Below are positions 19,346-28,431 of a stretch of DNA of 64,000 nt, piece by piece (position 1 is the stretch's first letter; every line of letters starts with the position of its first letter). The notes under the pieces were generated by a model. That model was given only the letters and a program-made list of their open reading frames with translations, did no database searches and was not told the DNA's origin. Position numbers and translations under genes: made by a program. The DNA is from Bifidobacterium sp. ESL0769 (lineage in GTDB: Bacteria; Actinomycetota; Actinomycetes; Actinomycetales; Bifidobacteriaceae), in assembly GCF_029395495.1 (NCBI RefSeq), contig NZ_CP113918.1, forward strand, positions 1,736,001 through 1,800,000. The letters are read 5' to 3'.

Positions 19346-22300
19346 ATGCCCAAATTCCCCGCAACAGCTACACCGAAGAAGCCCATGACCACCACAAACC
19401 CCAGTAATCCGACTGCCGACAACGACGATGGCAGCGTCAAAAACAGCGACGCCGGCAGCAACGTAAATGACACAAACCACGAGAACCCCGAAACCCACGA
19501 AAACGAACTCGACGCGAGAATGGACAGACTTTTCGAACTGCTCAAGCCCTTCATGGACCATTACAGCTGGCGCACGCTGATGGACGAATACGGCGGAGAC
19601 ACCGTCTTCGACACGGAAGACAAACGGATGGAGGCAGACCTGGCCTTCCGCGTCACGAAAATAGATCCCGAACCCGACATGCCGCAAGCGAAGCGCATCA
19701 TCTGCATTTCGCCCGAACCCGCATTGAAAATGATCTGCATCGTCCCCAAGCTCAACGGCTTCCGGATCCACACCCTCGTCACCAAGGCAACCAAAAAGCA
19801 GAAACCCCGAGAATCCAAGGTAACCCCTTCTGCTGATTTAGATTCTCCTTGCGTATTCAAGCACGAATATCGGCACTACGACATCAAAGGCGAAGCGGGA
19901 ATGGTCGTTCTTTATCTGGCGCTGAATTTCCGACCATTCCTTACGCACCACGCCCTCTCCCCCAACGACGTTACGTTCGCCAGCCTTCACGACGATGGCT
20001 TCACCGTCTATTTCAAAGACGGCCAGGGCATCGCGTCAATCAAGCTCAACCAATCGGAAAGTATTTATTATTATCTACGTTTCTTCTCCGACCCACGTAC
20101 GGCCCAGACGTCGCTGGATGAGGCGCGAAAGCTCGACGAAATTGACGTCAACCCGAAACAGATGCTCGCATACTCACCCGGGCGCTCGGATAGGGATTCC
20201 TTCTCATTTTGCCCACCGAACCGTGGGCAGATATACATGTACGGACGCATTCACGAAGATCCATGGAAACACATCAAAGAGGGATTTACCTACGAAATCG
20301 ACTATGTAAACGAGGACGGGACCTCCGAATACATCAGCAGTCCGGAACCCTACAAATGGAGCGTCTGGCAGAAAGACGACATCCCTGCAAGGACCACGTA
20401 CACCGATGCAGTCAGGGCATTCACGACTCTTTCCATGCTGATGCGATCCGTCTACGAGCTTGCCGACCAACTGGGAATCAAGCACGACGCGAACCTCGAG
20501 GACGTCGTGGTGAGATATGCCAGAAGCTGTTCGCATGGGATGGACCACATGTGGAACGTCATCGACCATGCCGTGACCCGCCGGCGTGACATGGCAACCC
20601 TTTCGGCGCTTCTCGACGAGCGAGGCTTTGAACAGACCGAGCTTCCGCTGGGCTACGCACCGGCCGATCGTGCCGATTACCCTCATTGGCCCGACCAAAT
20701 CAAAAGCTGCGGGGGTATTCTGATCACCGCGAAAGACAAGACGTATCCGTTCCATTTTTATCTTGAGCAGGTGTCCGACGATGCCACCGATATCTACCAT
20801 TGCCATCTGTTGCGTAACGAAGGAAATGTCGATCTCGGCAGTGTCAATGTGCATGGGATCGAGGCGGCCAGACTGTATCTGGCCACTTACCTTGGCCGCG
20901 CGAACCCCGGAAAACCGACGGACGACCCATACGGAGAACCTGACCACAAAACGCTCACGCACAAGATCGAGCTCTATTGCAAACGCAACGAAGGCAACTA
21001 CAATGACCTCGCCAACGCTCCGGAATTCCTCACGTCGTTGGTGAAACCCCAGTATTACTCGTTGGGTAAGGACGTGGATGGCAAGGTCTGCCTCACTTAC
21101 AGACAGAGCGCAAAATATAGCGATTACCACCTGCACTTCGCCTGCACCGAGGGAGAATGCTACAACAACCAAGACTACCCGCTTGGATGGGACCCGGACA
21201 ACTCTTCAAAAGAGCACTATCTCCTTGCATTCACCTTGTGGGCGTGGCGTCTGCAAAATCTCTATGAACTGGCGGCACGAATCGGCATCGACATCCGGAA
21301 ATTCAGCTGCGCGGACGTTCATGAAATATTGGCCAATCCAGGCATTGCCGACCTTGGCAAGGATTCCGGCAATGATGAGTTAGGCAATGAATCCGAAGAT
21401 GACAAATCCTACGACAAAGACGACTGTGACAAATCTGATACCGACAAAGCCGAAAACAGCGAATCCGATAATATCAAACCCGATGCGAATGTCATTGCCG
21501 ATGCTTTCAACGGCACTAGGGTTGACGTCGAAGCCGTCCAAAACGTCAGTAACCTTGATGAAGAAATCAACGAAAACGTTGACAAAACCAGCAGCAAGAC
21601 CCAGCATGACATGGATTGGCTTTTTGACAACCTCCGATATCTGCTTGCCGGAAGCGGTTGGTGGTTCATTCCCGATTCCATCGTCCCGGGCACGCCTGCA
21701 AACGACAAAACGGAAACCGTAAAGAAGAATAGTGTCCCGACCGGAGATCCCGTCAGCGATGCAATCACGGAATTGACACAGGAAACGGCCGGAATCCAGC
21801 GCATCCTTTGTTTTTCTCCGGGCCGTAAACCGTTCATCATCACCATCGCTGCGCCCAGAACCGGCAACGGACACGTCACATTGTCGTATTCGCTGCCGTG
21901 CAAGCGGGTGACATGGTCGTTCGAAGAACCTTCCGATCAAAGAGCCGAGGCCATCCTGCGCTTCAGCTCCATCGACAAGGCGCTGCTCTTCATTCTCGTC
22001 GAACTCGACCCGCTGATATTCGTCAACGGTTTGGATAGCAAGACCATTTCGGCTGTTGTCAAAGACCAGGAAGGGTACCAAATCATATTATGCGACGGAA
22101 GCTGGTTCGACCCCATGCCGGTTCAAAAGCCGGAAAGCCTTTACCTATACCTGCTACTCGCCTCGGATCCTTCCACTGCCGACAGTGCTCGGCAGGCAGC
22201 GCTACACATCGACGACTTCCCCTCGAACCCGCAAGCGGCCATCGATTTTCTGCAATACAATGTCAGCCCTCGATACTTCTCATTGAACGACCCCAAGCCC

Positions 22301-23068
22301 GGGGCGGTTTCGCTGGTTGAGAGACATACGGCCACTCCCGCAACCATGGCAAGCGACACGGACCATTCCGCAGTCACTTGCGTATCTGGAACCACGTCCA
22401 GTGACACAGGAGATGCCAGCAACTCTGATAACGCAACAGATGCCGGCCAAAGCGACACAGCAATCTACGACCTCGTCTACTGTCCGCTTCATTCGCAAGC
22501 CCGCAACGAAGATCCCGGGTATCTAACGCTGCTCAAAGGCACCAACCGGCCCAAAGCCATATGCAGAATGGCATTGTTCGCATACAGACTGCAGCAAGTG
22601 CACCGGGCCGCAGAAGCACTTGACATCGCATGCGACTCAGATGACACGTTCATCGACGAACAAGACCGCCAAATCGTTAGCAAGGCCAACGATGTCATCA
22701 ATCTCATCAGTCGTTGGATGAAAATCGAGGAGCAACGCGGAGAACCGCTCGCCCGGCTCAACGGGGTGCATGGGAAGCACAAGTGGACGACGTACCTTGA
22801 ATACGCTAACGGTGTCCACGGCGACACCGAGTTCTCTTATATGAACACAGACGGCTTGATAGATCCCCGCTGTTTGGACATCTCCTATTCCAAAGAGTGG
22901 CCGTCGGCCCGTTACGGTTTCGCCTTTTTCGCCGATCCGGACGACCCCGAAGGCATCCTCTGCAGGATCCGTAGGCAAGAAACCGATAGAGGATTCTCAG
23001 GGACCGAGAAGGACGTGCATACCGTGGATGAGGTGGCTGCCTATCTTGAGGAGAAAATAGAACGCTGA
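19346..23068 (+). CDS. Large repeat-built protein of unknown function
   Basis: 1240 residues, no family recognised, no signal peptide or membrane helix, so probably cytoplasmic. A Thr/Asn/Asp-rich tail (1-50) leads into unit A (about 56-380: MDRLFELLKPF, KRIICISPEP, SIYYYLRFFSDPRTAQTSLD, SVYELADQLGIK), unit B (about 384-530: DHMWNVID ... IEAARLYLATYLG) and unit C (about 535-650: KPQYYSLGKDVDG ... WRLQNLYELAARIGID). An Asp/Lys/Ser/Glu-rich linker (about 672-748) follows. A second, diverged copy of A starts at about 754 (MDWLFDNLRYLL, QRILCFSPGRKP, SLYLYLLLASDPSTADSARQ, SPRYFSLNDPKPG, YRLQQVHRAAEALDIA). A second B (about 1108-1240) ends the protein at DEVAAYLEEKIER. The start at 19346 follows AAGAAGG closely; an ATG at 19385 is possible. 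It is a single gene closed by a strong hairpin. Confidence 0.85.
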   Translation: MPKFPATATPKKPMTTTNPSNPTADNDDGSVKNSDAGSNVNDTNHENPETHENELDARMDRLFELLKPFMDHYSWRTLMDEYGGDTVFDTEDKRMEADLAFRVTKIDPEPDMPQAKRIICISPEPALKMICIVPKLNGFRIHTLVTKATKKQKPRESKVTPSADLDSPCVFKHEYRHYDIKGEAGMVVLYLALNFRPFLTHHALSPNDVTFASLHDDGFTVYFKDGQGIASIKLNQSESIYYYLRFFSDPRTAQTSLDEARKLDEIDVNPKQMLAYSPGRSDRDSFSFCPPNRGQIYMYGRIHEDPWKHIKEGFTYEIDYVNEDGTSEYISSPEPYKWSVWQKDDIPARTTYTDAVRAFTTLSMLMRSVYELADQLGIKHDANLEDVVVRYARSCSHGMDHMWNVIDHAVTRRRDMATLSALLDERGFEQTELPLGYAPADRADYPHWPDQIKSCGGILITAKDKTYPFHFYLEQVSDDATDIYHCHLLRNEGNVDLGSVNVHGIEAARLYLATYLGRANPGKPTDDPYGEPDHKTLTHKIELYCKRNEGNYNDLANAPEFLTSLVKPQYYSLGKDVDGKVCLTYRQSAKYSDYHLHFACTEGECYNNQDYPLGWDPDNSSKEHYLLAFTLWAWRLQNLYELAARIGIDIRKFSCADVHEILANPGIADLGKDSGNDELGNESEDDKSYDKDDCDKSDTDKAENSESDNIKPDANVIADAFNGTRVDVEAVQNVSNLDEEINENVDKTSSKTQHDMDWLFDNLRYLLAGSGWWFIPDSIVPGTPANDKTETVKKNSVPTGDPVSDAITELTQETAGIQRILCFSPGRKPFIITIAAPRTGNGHVTLSYSLPCKRVTWSFEEPSDQRAEAILRFSSIDKALLFILVELDPLIFVNGLDSKTISAVVKDQEGYQIILCDGSWFDPMPVQKPESLYLYLLLASDPSTADSARQAALHIDDFPSNPQAAIDFLQYNVSPRYFSLNDPKPGAVSLVERHTATPATMASDTDHSAVTCVSGTTSSDTGDASNSDNATDAGQSDTAIYDLVYCPLHSQARNEDPGYLTLLKGTNRPKAICRMALFAYRLQQVHRAAEALDIACDSDDTFIDEQDRQIVSKANDVINLISRWMKIEEQRGEPLARLNGVHGKHKWTTYLEYANGVHGDTEFSYMNTDGLIDPRCLDISYSKEWPSARYGFAFFADPDDPEGILCRIRRQETDRGFSGTEKDVHTVDEVAAYLEEKIER

Positions 23069-23106
23069 TATCCGTCGTAACCTAGATGGTTCGCAGTAAA
23101 ATACAG

Positions 23107-23142
23107 AAAGCGGTGCATAAAGCTGAATTTATGCACCGCTTT
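23107..23142. terminator. Bidirectional hairpin between convergent genes
   Basis: A perfect 15-bp stem (AAAGCGGTGCATAAA, 23107-23121, with 23128-23142) and a 6-base loop, flanked by A- and T-rich ends. It serves the 1240-residue gene on the plus strand and the haem operon on the minus strand. Confidence 0.9.
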
Positions 23143-23155
23143 TGCCATGTCGTTC

Positions 23156-24067
23156 TCAAACCCCGAGCACCGCATCCTCAAGCGCGGCGATGAGCAACGG
23201 ATCCGTGTTCGGCAACGGGAGGCGAATGAGCTTGGCACCCAAGCCCTCGACGGTCTTTTTGAAGCCGACATCCACACCGAAGAGCACCTCGAGATTGTCG
23301 GCGATGAAGCTCAGCGAGCCCGAAACGATGGTCTTGATGCCTTGGTTTTCGACCAGGTCCTTGGCCACGTCATTGATATCGGGCAGGACCCATTCCTCCG
23401 GTGTGCTGCCGCCGTTCTGCCAGGCGATGACATACTTGCTTTCGTCAAGCCCGGCGGCCTTCGCCACCGCTTTGGCGACTTCGACGGCCTGCTCGGTATA
23501 TGGGTCACCGCTTTTGACCACGCGCGTCTGCAGGCTATGCGAACTCAGGATGACTTTCGTGTCCGGGCGGTCGATGACCTCCTGCTCATCCTTGAGCCTG
23601 TCGGCCCAATATTCGATGAGATTACGGTCAAGCCACCAGCCGCGAACCGCACGGTAGGAGACTTGCGGATACTGCGCAAGCCGGGTTTCGGCGCGGTTGT
23701 GGTAGTCACCGCTGGCATAAGAACGCTCCGGAAACAGCGGCAGACCGACGATCTGTGTATAGCCGTCGGCCACAATCTGGTCGATGGTCCCGAAAATCGT
23801 GGGTTCTGCATATTTGAAAGCAAGATAGACCTTATATTCGCCGGGATGGTCCTGGTCAAGCTTTTGCTGCAAATCCTCGGCCTGCTCGCCGGTGATGCGG
23901 CCGAGCGGCGAAGTGCCGCCGATGATCTCGTAATGCTTCTTTACCGACTGGTACATTTCCTCGCTGGGTTTGCCGCCGTGGATGCCGGTATAGAAATCGC
24001 GAACTTCCTCAATGGTATCGGGAGCGCCGAGACCCATGAGCAACACTGCTGTTTTCTGTTCTGCCAT
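23156..24067 (-). CDS. Ferrochelatase paralogue 1, diverged
   Basis: 303 residues from the ATG at 24067 (AAGG nine bases upstream). It has the ferrochelatase fold signature across its length: GGTSPLGRIT, VYLAFKYAEPTI, SSHSLQTR with the catalytic His177, AWQNGG and SFIADNLEVL with Glu260. It departs from the canonical enzyme at several points: GLGAP instead of AYGTP (Leu13 where the axial Tyr sits), LFPERS instead of LAPQYS, and GVDVGFK where the downstream acidic metal-site residues normally lie. It is the last gene of a five-gene minus-strand operon. It may be a chelatase for another metal or porphyrin, or a partner of the canonical copy. Confidence 0.88.
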   Translation of the reverse strand: MAEQKTAVLLMGLGAPDTIEEVRDFYTGIHGGKPSEEMYQSVKKHYEIIGGTSPLGRITGEQAEDLQQKLDQDHPGEYKVYLAFKYAEPTIFGTIDQIVADGYTQIVGLPLFPERSYASGDYHNRAETRLAQYPQVSYRAVRGWWLDRNLIEYWADRLKDEQEVIDRPDTKVILSSHSLQTRVVKSGDPYTEQAVEVAKAVAKAAGLDESKYVIAWQNGGSTPEEWVLPDINDVAKDLVENQGIKTIVSGSLSFIADNLEVLFGVDVGFKKTVEGLGAKLIRLPLPNTDPLLIAALEDAVLGV

Positions 24068-24129
24068 GATTGTCAACCTTTTGTTGGGTTCAACGTTTAT
24101 TACTACAAATTATTAAATTACGATAGTTG

Positions 24130-25095
24130 TTATCGAGCGCAAGGTGCGGCAACCTTCGCCCCAGCTCGAATCTCGCCTTCATATACCAAGTCTTCCAACG
24201 CCTCAACCAGCAACGGATCGTCGTTCGGCATGCGCAGCCTAATCAGCGTGCCGCCGAGCTTTTCGACGTTGGCCTTGAGCTCGATATCGATGTCGTAGAG
24301 CACCTCGACGTTGTCGGCAATGAAACTCAGCGGGGCCACGACGAACGTGTCCGCCTCGCCTTTGCTCATAAAATCACGCACAGCGACTTCAATGTCCGGC
24401 GCCAGCCATTTGTCGGCCGAAGGACCGCCGCACTGCCAAGCCACCGACCACTTTCCGTCTTCAAGTCCGGCACGTTCGGCAACCGCCTTGGCGTTGTTGA
24501 CCGCCTCGTCGCGATAGGGGTCGCCACCTTCGATGACGGTGTTCTTGACGCTGTGCGAAACAAGCAAAACTCTGGTATTCGGCTTGGCGACGGTTTCACG
24601 AACTTCCGCAAGCCTGTCGGCCCAGAAGCGAACCAGATGCTCGTCGGACCACCAGCCGCGCACTGCAGTGTAGACCATATGCGGATGCTTGGCGAATTGG
24701 GCCTCGGCACGGCGATGGTAGCCCTCGTTAGTCGAAGTGGAATATTGCGGCGCGAGCGCAATGCCACGCACATCGGTAATCCCGTCGGCGGCGATCTGGT
24801 CAGCCACGTCCTCGATGAAGGGCTTGATATATTTGAAGCCGGTGTAGACCTTGTAGCGGCCCGGAAAATCGCGATCAAGCCTGCACTGCAACGCTTCGGC
24901 CTGATCGTCGGTGACGTGGGCCAACGGCGAGATGCCGCCCATGTTTAGCGCGTCATAATGCGATTTCACACCTTCGTATACCTGCTCGCTCGGCTTGTGC
25001 CCGCCGAACATGCAAGTGCAGAAGTCCATGATGTCGCTGGATTGATATGGCGTGCCGAAACCCATCAGCAGCACCGCCGTGACTTGTTGGCCCAT
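24130..25095 (-). CDS. Ferrochelatase paralogue 2, Cys-rich and diverged
   Basis: 321 residues, ATG at 25095 with AAAGGA upstream. Ferrochelatase motifs: GFGTPYQSSD near the N-terminus (Phe13 replaces the axial Tyr), GGISPLAHVT, ALAPQYSTST, VSHSVKN with His181, AWQCGG and SFIADNVEVLYDIDIELK with Glu264, which keeps the acidic metal site. Several cysteines are unique to this copy (FCTCMF near 25-29, Cys71, Cys222, and one three residues from the C-terminus); actinobacterial CpfC proteins often carry a [2Fe-2S] cluster, but this set does not match a pattern I can name. It lies 43 bases after paralogue 3 and 62 before paralogue 1. Confidence 0.9.
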   Translation of the reverse strand: MGQQVTAVLLMGFGTPYQSSDIMDFCTCMFGGHKPSEQVYEGVKSHYDALNMGGISPLAHVTDDQAEALQCRLDRDFPGRYKVYTGFKYIKPFIEDVADQIAADGITDVRGIALAPQYSTSTNEGYHRRAEAQFAKHPHMVYTAVRGWWSDEHLVRFWADRLAEVRETVAKPNTRVLLVSHSVKNTVIEGGDPYRDEAVNNAKAVAERAGLEDGKWSVAWQCGGPSADKWLAPDIEVAVRDFMSKGEADTFVVAPLSFIADNVEVLYDIDIELKANVEKLGGTLIRLRMPNDDPLLVEALEDLVYEGEIRAGAKVAAPCAR

Positions 25096-25138
25096 CGTTG
25101 TTCCTTTGTGTTGGTTTGCTTATCTGACTATGCTGCCG

Positions 25139-26086
25139 TCATTCGGCGCTCAAAACAGCGTCTTCGAGCGCGGCTTCAAGCAGTGGATCGGCGTTCGGCA
25201 TCTGCAGGCGACGAAGCTTGCCGCCCACGGATTCGATTTCGCCTTTGAGCTCGATGTCGACGTCGTCGAGAATCTCGAGATTGTCGACAATGAAGCCGAG
25301 AGAACCCGAGACGATGGTCGAAATCCCACCGTTTTGAATGAGATCCTTTGCAGTTTCCTTGAAGTCGGGCCCGATCCACGGCTCACCGGTGCGCCCGGCG
25401 CTCTGCCAGGCGATGGTGTATTGGTCGCTACGTAAGCCGGCGGCCTTGGCCACGGTCTTGGCGTTGTTGGTCACCTCGTCAAGGTACGGGTCGCCGCCGT
25501 TGATGATGCGCATCGGCAGGCTGTGGGCACTGAAAATGACCTTGGTGTCAGCACGGTCGGTGAGGTCTTTCATCGCAATCAGCTGGTCGGCCCAGAACTT
25601 GATGAGGTTCTCATCCTTCCACCAGCTGCGGATGGGATGATAGGCGATTTCAGGATGCTTTTTCAGGGCTTCCTGTGCGCGCTCGTGATAGTTTTCCACA
25701 GAATAGACCGAATATTGTGGGGCCAGCGGAAGACCGTAGATATCGGTGATGCCGGCGTCAGCGAATTCGTCGATAGTCTGGGCGATATAGGGCTCGATGT
25801 ATTTGAAGCCCTTGCGCACCACATATTCGCCCAGATGGTCGTGGTCGAGCGCGGCCTGCAGGCCGGCGACCTGGTCGTCGGTGATCTCGGCGAGCGGAGA
25901 GGTGCCGCCGATGGCCTCGTAACGGCCGGCCAGTTCGTCATACAACTTCTGCGGCGGCTTCACGCCATGCCGGATGTTGGTGTAATAGCCCATCAGGTCC
26001 TCGGTTTTGTACGGAGTGCCGTAGGCCATCAGGAGCACCGCCTTCTTCGGGGCGGAGGTTGCGTTGTCGGAATTTTCACTTGTCAT
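25139..26086 (-). CDS. cpfC: Coproporphyrin ferrochelatase, canonical copy
   Basis: 315 residues. Inserts Fe2+ into coproporphyrin III in the coproporphyrin-dependent haem pathway. It aligns well with the Bacillus subtilis enzyme: AYGTPYKTEDLMGYYTNIRHG with Tyr22 at the axial-ligand position, GGTSPLAEITDDQ, LAPQYSVYS, SAHSLP with catalytic His188, AWQSAGRTGEPWIGPDF and GFIVDNLEIL with Glu271. Because of ChdC upstream, the product should be coproheme. The start overlaps the end of the MFS gene by 11 bases and has AAAGGA upstream, so it is translationally coupled. Of the three paralogues this is the only one with all expected residues. Confidence 0.94.
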   Translation of the reverse strand: MTSENSDNATSAPKKAVLLMAYGTPYKTEDLMGYYTNIRHGVKPPQKLYDELAGRYEAIGGTSPLAEITDDQVAGLQAALDHDHLGEYVVRKGFKYIEPYIAQTIDEFADAGITDIYGLPLAPQYSVYSVENYHERAQEALKKHPEIAYHPIRSWWKDENLIKFWADQLIAMKDLTDRADTKVIFSAHSLPMRIINGGDPYLDEVTNNAKTVAKAAGLRSDQYTIAWQSAGRTGEPWIGPDFKETAKDLIQNGGISTIVSGSLGFIVDNLEILDDVDIELKGEIESVGGKLRRLQMPNADPLLEAALEDAVLSAE

Positions 26087-27524
26087 TATCGATGTTTCCT
26101 TTGTTGAAGGGGATGAATAGGGTCAGCACGATGCACACCACCGCGATGAGCAGCGCGACGAGGAACATGGCGCGGAACGAAGTCAGCGTCGGATTGCCGT
26201 GTACACTGCCGATGAGCTGGGCGGAGGCGAAGATGAGCGGGGCGATGGTCATGCCGATCTTCTTGCACGCCGAGACGCCGCCGATGGCCTGCATACGCTG
26301 GTCCGGCGCGGCCAAGCGTCCGGCGATGACCTGCAGCGGCGAGGACATGAACGCGCCTAGGCCGAAGCCGAACAGGGTCGAAAGCACGAAGAACGCCGGA
26401 AGGCTGTGTGCCGTCAGAAGGATGCCGATGACGGAAATGCCGTTGATGGCACTCGAGACGATCAAGGCCTTCTTGTTTCCGAGTTTGTCGACGAAAATGC
26501 CACCGACGTACGAACCGATCAAACTGCCCAAACCAGTGCCCATCATGGTCATGCCGGAAAGCGCCTTGGAAAGGTGAAATACCACAAAGACATAGGTGGG
26601 AATGTAGACGAACAGAGAGAAGAGGCTGCCGCCGACCATCGCAAGTACCAGCGTCAGGACGTAGGAACGGTTGTGGAACAGGCTGATCGGCAGGAACGGC
26701 ATCGTGGATTTGTCAAGCTTCTTTTCGGAGTAGAGGAACAGCAGGAACGCGACCACAGCGATGACGAAGAGCACGAGAACCATGATCCAGTACTGCTTGA
26801 AATGCTGGCATAAGGTGATGCCGAGCATCAGCGTCAAAAGAGCCACGGAGAAGGAGCACAGGCCGGCCAGATCGGTTTTGGTGCTCGTAGCCGCAAGCTG
26901 GTTGTCCATGACGAACCACGCCATCACGAAGAGGATGAGCAGGACAGGAAGCATGCCGTAATAGAACACGCGCCAGTTCTTAGCCATGCCGATGGCCATA
27001 CCTGCAAGCGCCGGACCCGCGACGGCGGAAAGTCCGGCGACCACGCCGACGAAGGAGACCCTGCGGCCCTGATGATTCTTGCGGGCGGCCTGCATAAGCT
27101 CGTTCATCGCAAGCACCATGATGCCGCTGTCGCCGATGGCCTGGATAAAACGGCCGGCGAGCATCAGCGGATACATCGGGGCGATGGCGGTGATCAGGCA
27201 GCCGACGAACCAAAAGCCAAGCTCCCAGAGGAAGACCTTCTTGGTGCCGCGGGTGTCGGAAAGGTTCGCCATGATCGGCGTGCCGACCACGAGGCCCAGC
27301 GTGTAGATGCCGGCGACCCACGAGGAGCTCAGCGTCGTAAGGCCGAAGGTCTTGACGATTGAGGAAAGCAGGGTGCCCGCCGAACCGCTGTCAAGCTGGG
27401 TGACGAAGACGACCAGTGCGTAGAACCAGATCGGCGGTTTGCGCACGGCACGGCCGACGGTTTTCGCGGCGTCGGCGGCTTTAGTAGCGGCTTCGGTCGC
27501 AGTTTTGGATACAGCGTCACTCAT
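26076..27524 (-). CDS. MFS transporter in the haem operon, DHA2-like
   Basis: 482 residues from the ATG at 27524, with GGAGG ten bases upstream. About 14 membrane helices in the DHA2/drug-exporter style; motif A-like region NLSDTRGTKK after helix 2 and SYVGGIFVDKLGNKK after a later helix. The N-terminal tail is Ala/Lys/Thr-rich. It overlaps chdC by eight bases (ATGAGTGA) and the canonical ferrochelatase by eleven. That context makes porphyrin or haem the natural candidate substrate: uptake of coproporphyrin made by other bacteria, or export of surplus porphyrin or haem. Sequence alone does not tell the direction. Confidence 0.85.
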   Translation of the reverse strand: MSDAVSKTATEAATKAADAAKTVGRAVRKPPIWFYALVVFVTQLDSGSAGTLLSSIVKTFGLTTLSSSWVAGIYTLGLVVGTPIMANLSDTRGTKKVFLWELGFWFVGCLITAIAPMYPLMLAGRFIQAIGDSGIMVLAMNELMQAARKNHQGRRVSFVGVVAGLSAVAGPALAGMAIGMAKNWRVFYYGMLPVLLILFVMAWFVMDNQLAATSTKTDLAGLCSFSVALLTLMLGITLCQHFKQYWIMVLVLFVIAVVAFLLFLYSEKKLDKSTMPFLPISLFHNRSYVLTLVLAMVGGSLFSLFVYIPTYVFVVFHLSKALSGMTMMGTGLGSLIGSYVGGIFVDKLGNKKALIVSSAINGISVIGILLTAHSLPAFFVLSTLFGFGLGAFMSSPLQVIAGRLAAPDQRMQAIGGVSACKKIGMTIAPLIFASAQLIGSVHGNPTLTSFRAMFLVALLIAVVCIVLTLFIPFNKGNIDNDK

Positions 27525-28431
27525 GATGATGGGCCTCCGGATTTGATGCGGATGCGGCTGATTGTTCCGACGCGGTTGGATGTTGCGGCATAGCTGGTTG
27601 GGAAGGAACCGGCTTATCGGCTCCGGCGGGAATGATCTCGCCTTCCAGCGTGTGGCGGGCACCTGGCTTCGGGCGGCTCACTTCCCAGCCATCGAGGAAG
27701 AAATGGTCCAGGTCTTCAACGGGAAGATACGTACCTGATACGAAATAAGGGAAATCACCATAAATGGAGCTCGCTTCGGCGTAACGCATCGCTTCGATGA
27801 TCTTTTTGAAGACCAACGGATCGTCGGCCAGGAGCAGGACTCCCCACTCGTGATCGTCAAGGCCCATCGCGCCGGTGATGAACGGCAGCACACGGCCGCC
27901 GAACGAACGGCCGATTTTGCCATGGTCCTTCATATAGGCCTGGCGCTGCTCGAAGGGAAGCGTATACCAGTTGGCACCCGGGTTGCGGGTTTTGGACATC
28001 GGATAGAAGCAGACATATGGCTTCTTCGGCAGCTTCGGCTTGACCGCGCGGTTGACATAGGCCCAGCCGCGATCGCTTTTCGGCTTGCCGGAATAGGTTC
28101 CCGCCTCGCCGACCGAAACGAACGAACCGGCCCTGGTGAGGTACGCTGACAACGGCAGCTTCGCCAAGCGGTTCTCGATTTCGTTAAGCTCGTCCAGTGT
28201 CTCGCGATACAGAATCAGACCGAGGTCGCCTTTGGTGCCGCTGACGTCGAAGAGGTACCAGCTGCCTTTGCCGGCTTCCTCGTTGGCTTCGAATTCAGCA
28301 AGCATCTGCTTGAACTGGCTGACCTCGTTACGTTGCGCCTCAGGGTTCTGCTTTTGGAACGACGGCCAATCCATCTTCCACCACAGGTCCAGGCAGTACC
28401 AGCCATCCAATGTTGCTACTGGTTCTTGCAT
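27517..28431 (-). CDS. chdC: Coproheme decarboxylase (HemQ)
   Basis: 304 residues from the ATG at 28431, preceded by AAGGAGAG. It converts coproheme to haem b with H2O2 by two oxidative decarboxylations. Motifs: DLGLILYRETLDELNEIEN, YPMSKTRNPGANWYTLPFEQ with the catalytic-type Tyr143, RQAYMKDHGKIGRSF with the proximal haem ligand His170, and FITGAMGLDDHEWGV. The motif spelling follows the Firmicutes-type ChdC rather than the shorter actinobacterial type as I remember it. Residues about 255-304 are an extra Pro/Ala/Ser-rich tail ending HHHE. First gene of the operon. Confidence 0.93.
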   Translation of the reverse strand: MQEPVATLDGWYCLDLWWKMDWPSFQKQNPEAQRNEVSQFKQMLAEFEANEEAGKGSWYLFDVSGTKGDLGLILYRETLDELNEIENRLAKLPLSAYLTRAGSFVSVGEAGTYSGKPKSDRGWAYVNRAVKPKLPKKPYVCFYPMSKTRNPGANWYTLPFEQRQAYMKDHGKIGRSFGGRVLPFITGAMGLDDHEWGVLLLADDPLVFKKIIEAMRYAEASSIYGDFPYFVSGTYLPVEDLDHFFLDGWEVSRPKPGARHTLEGEIIPAGADKPVPSQPAMPQHPTASEQSAASASNPEAHHHE

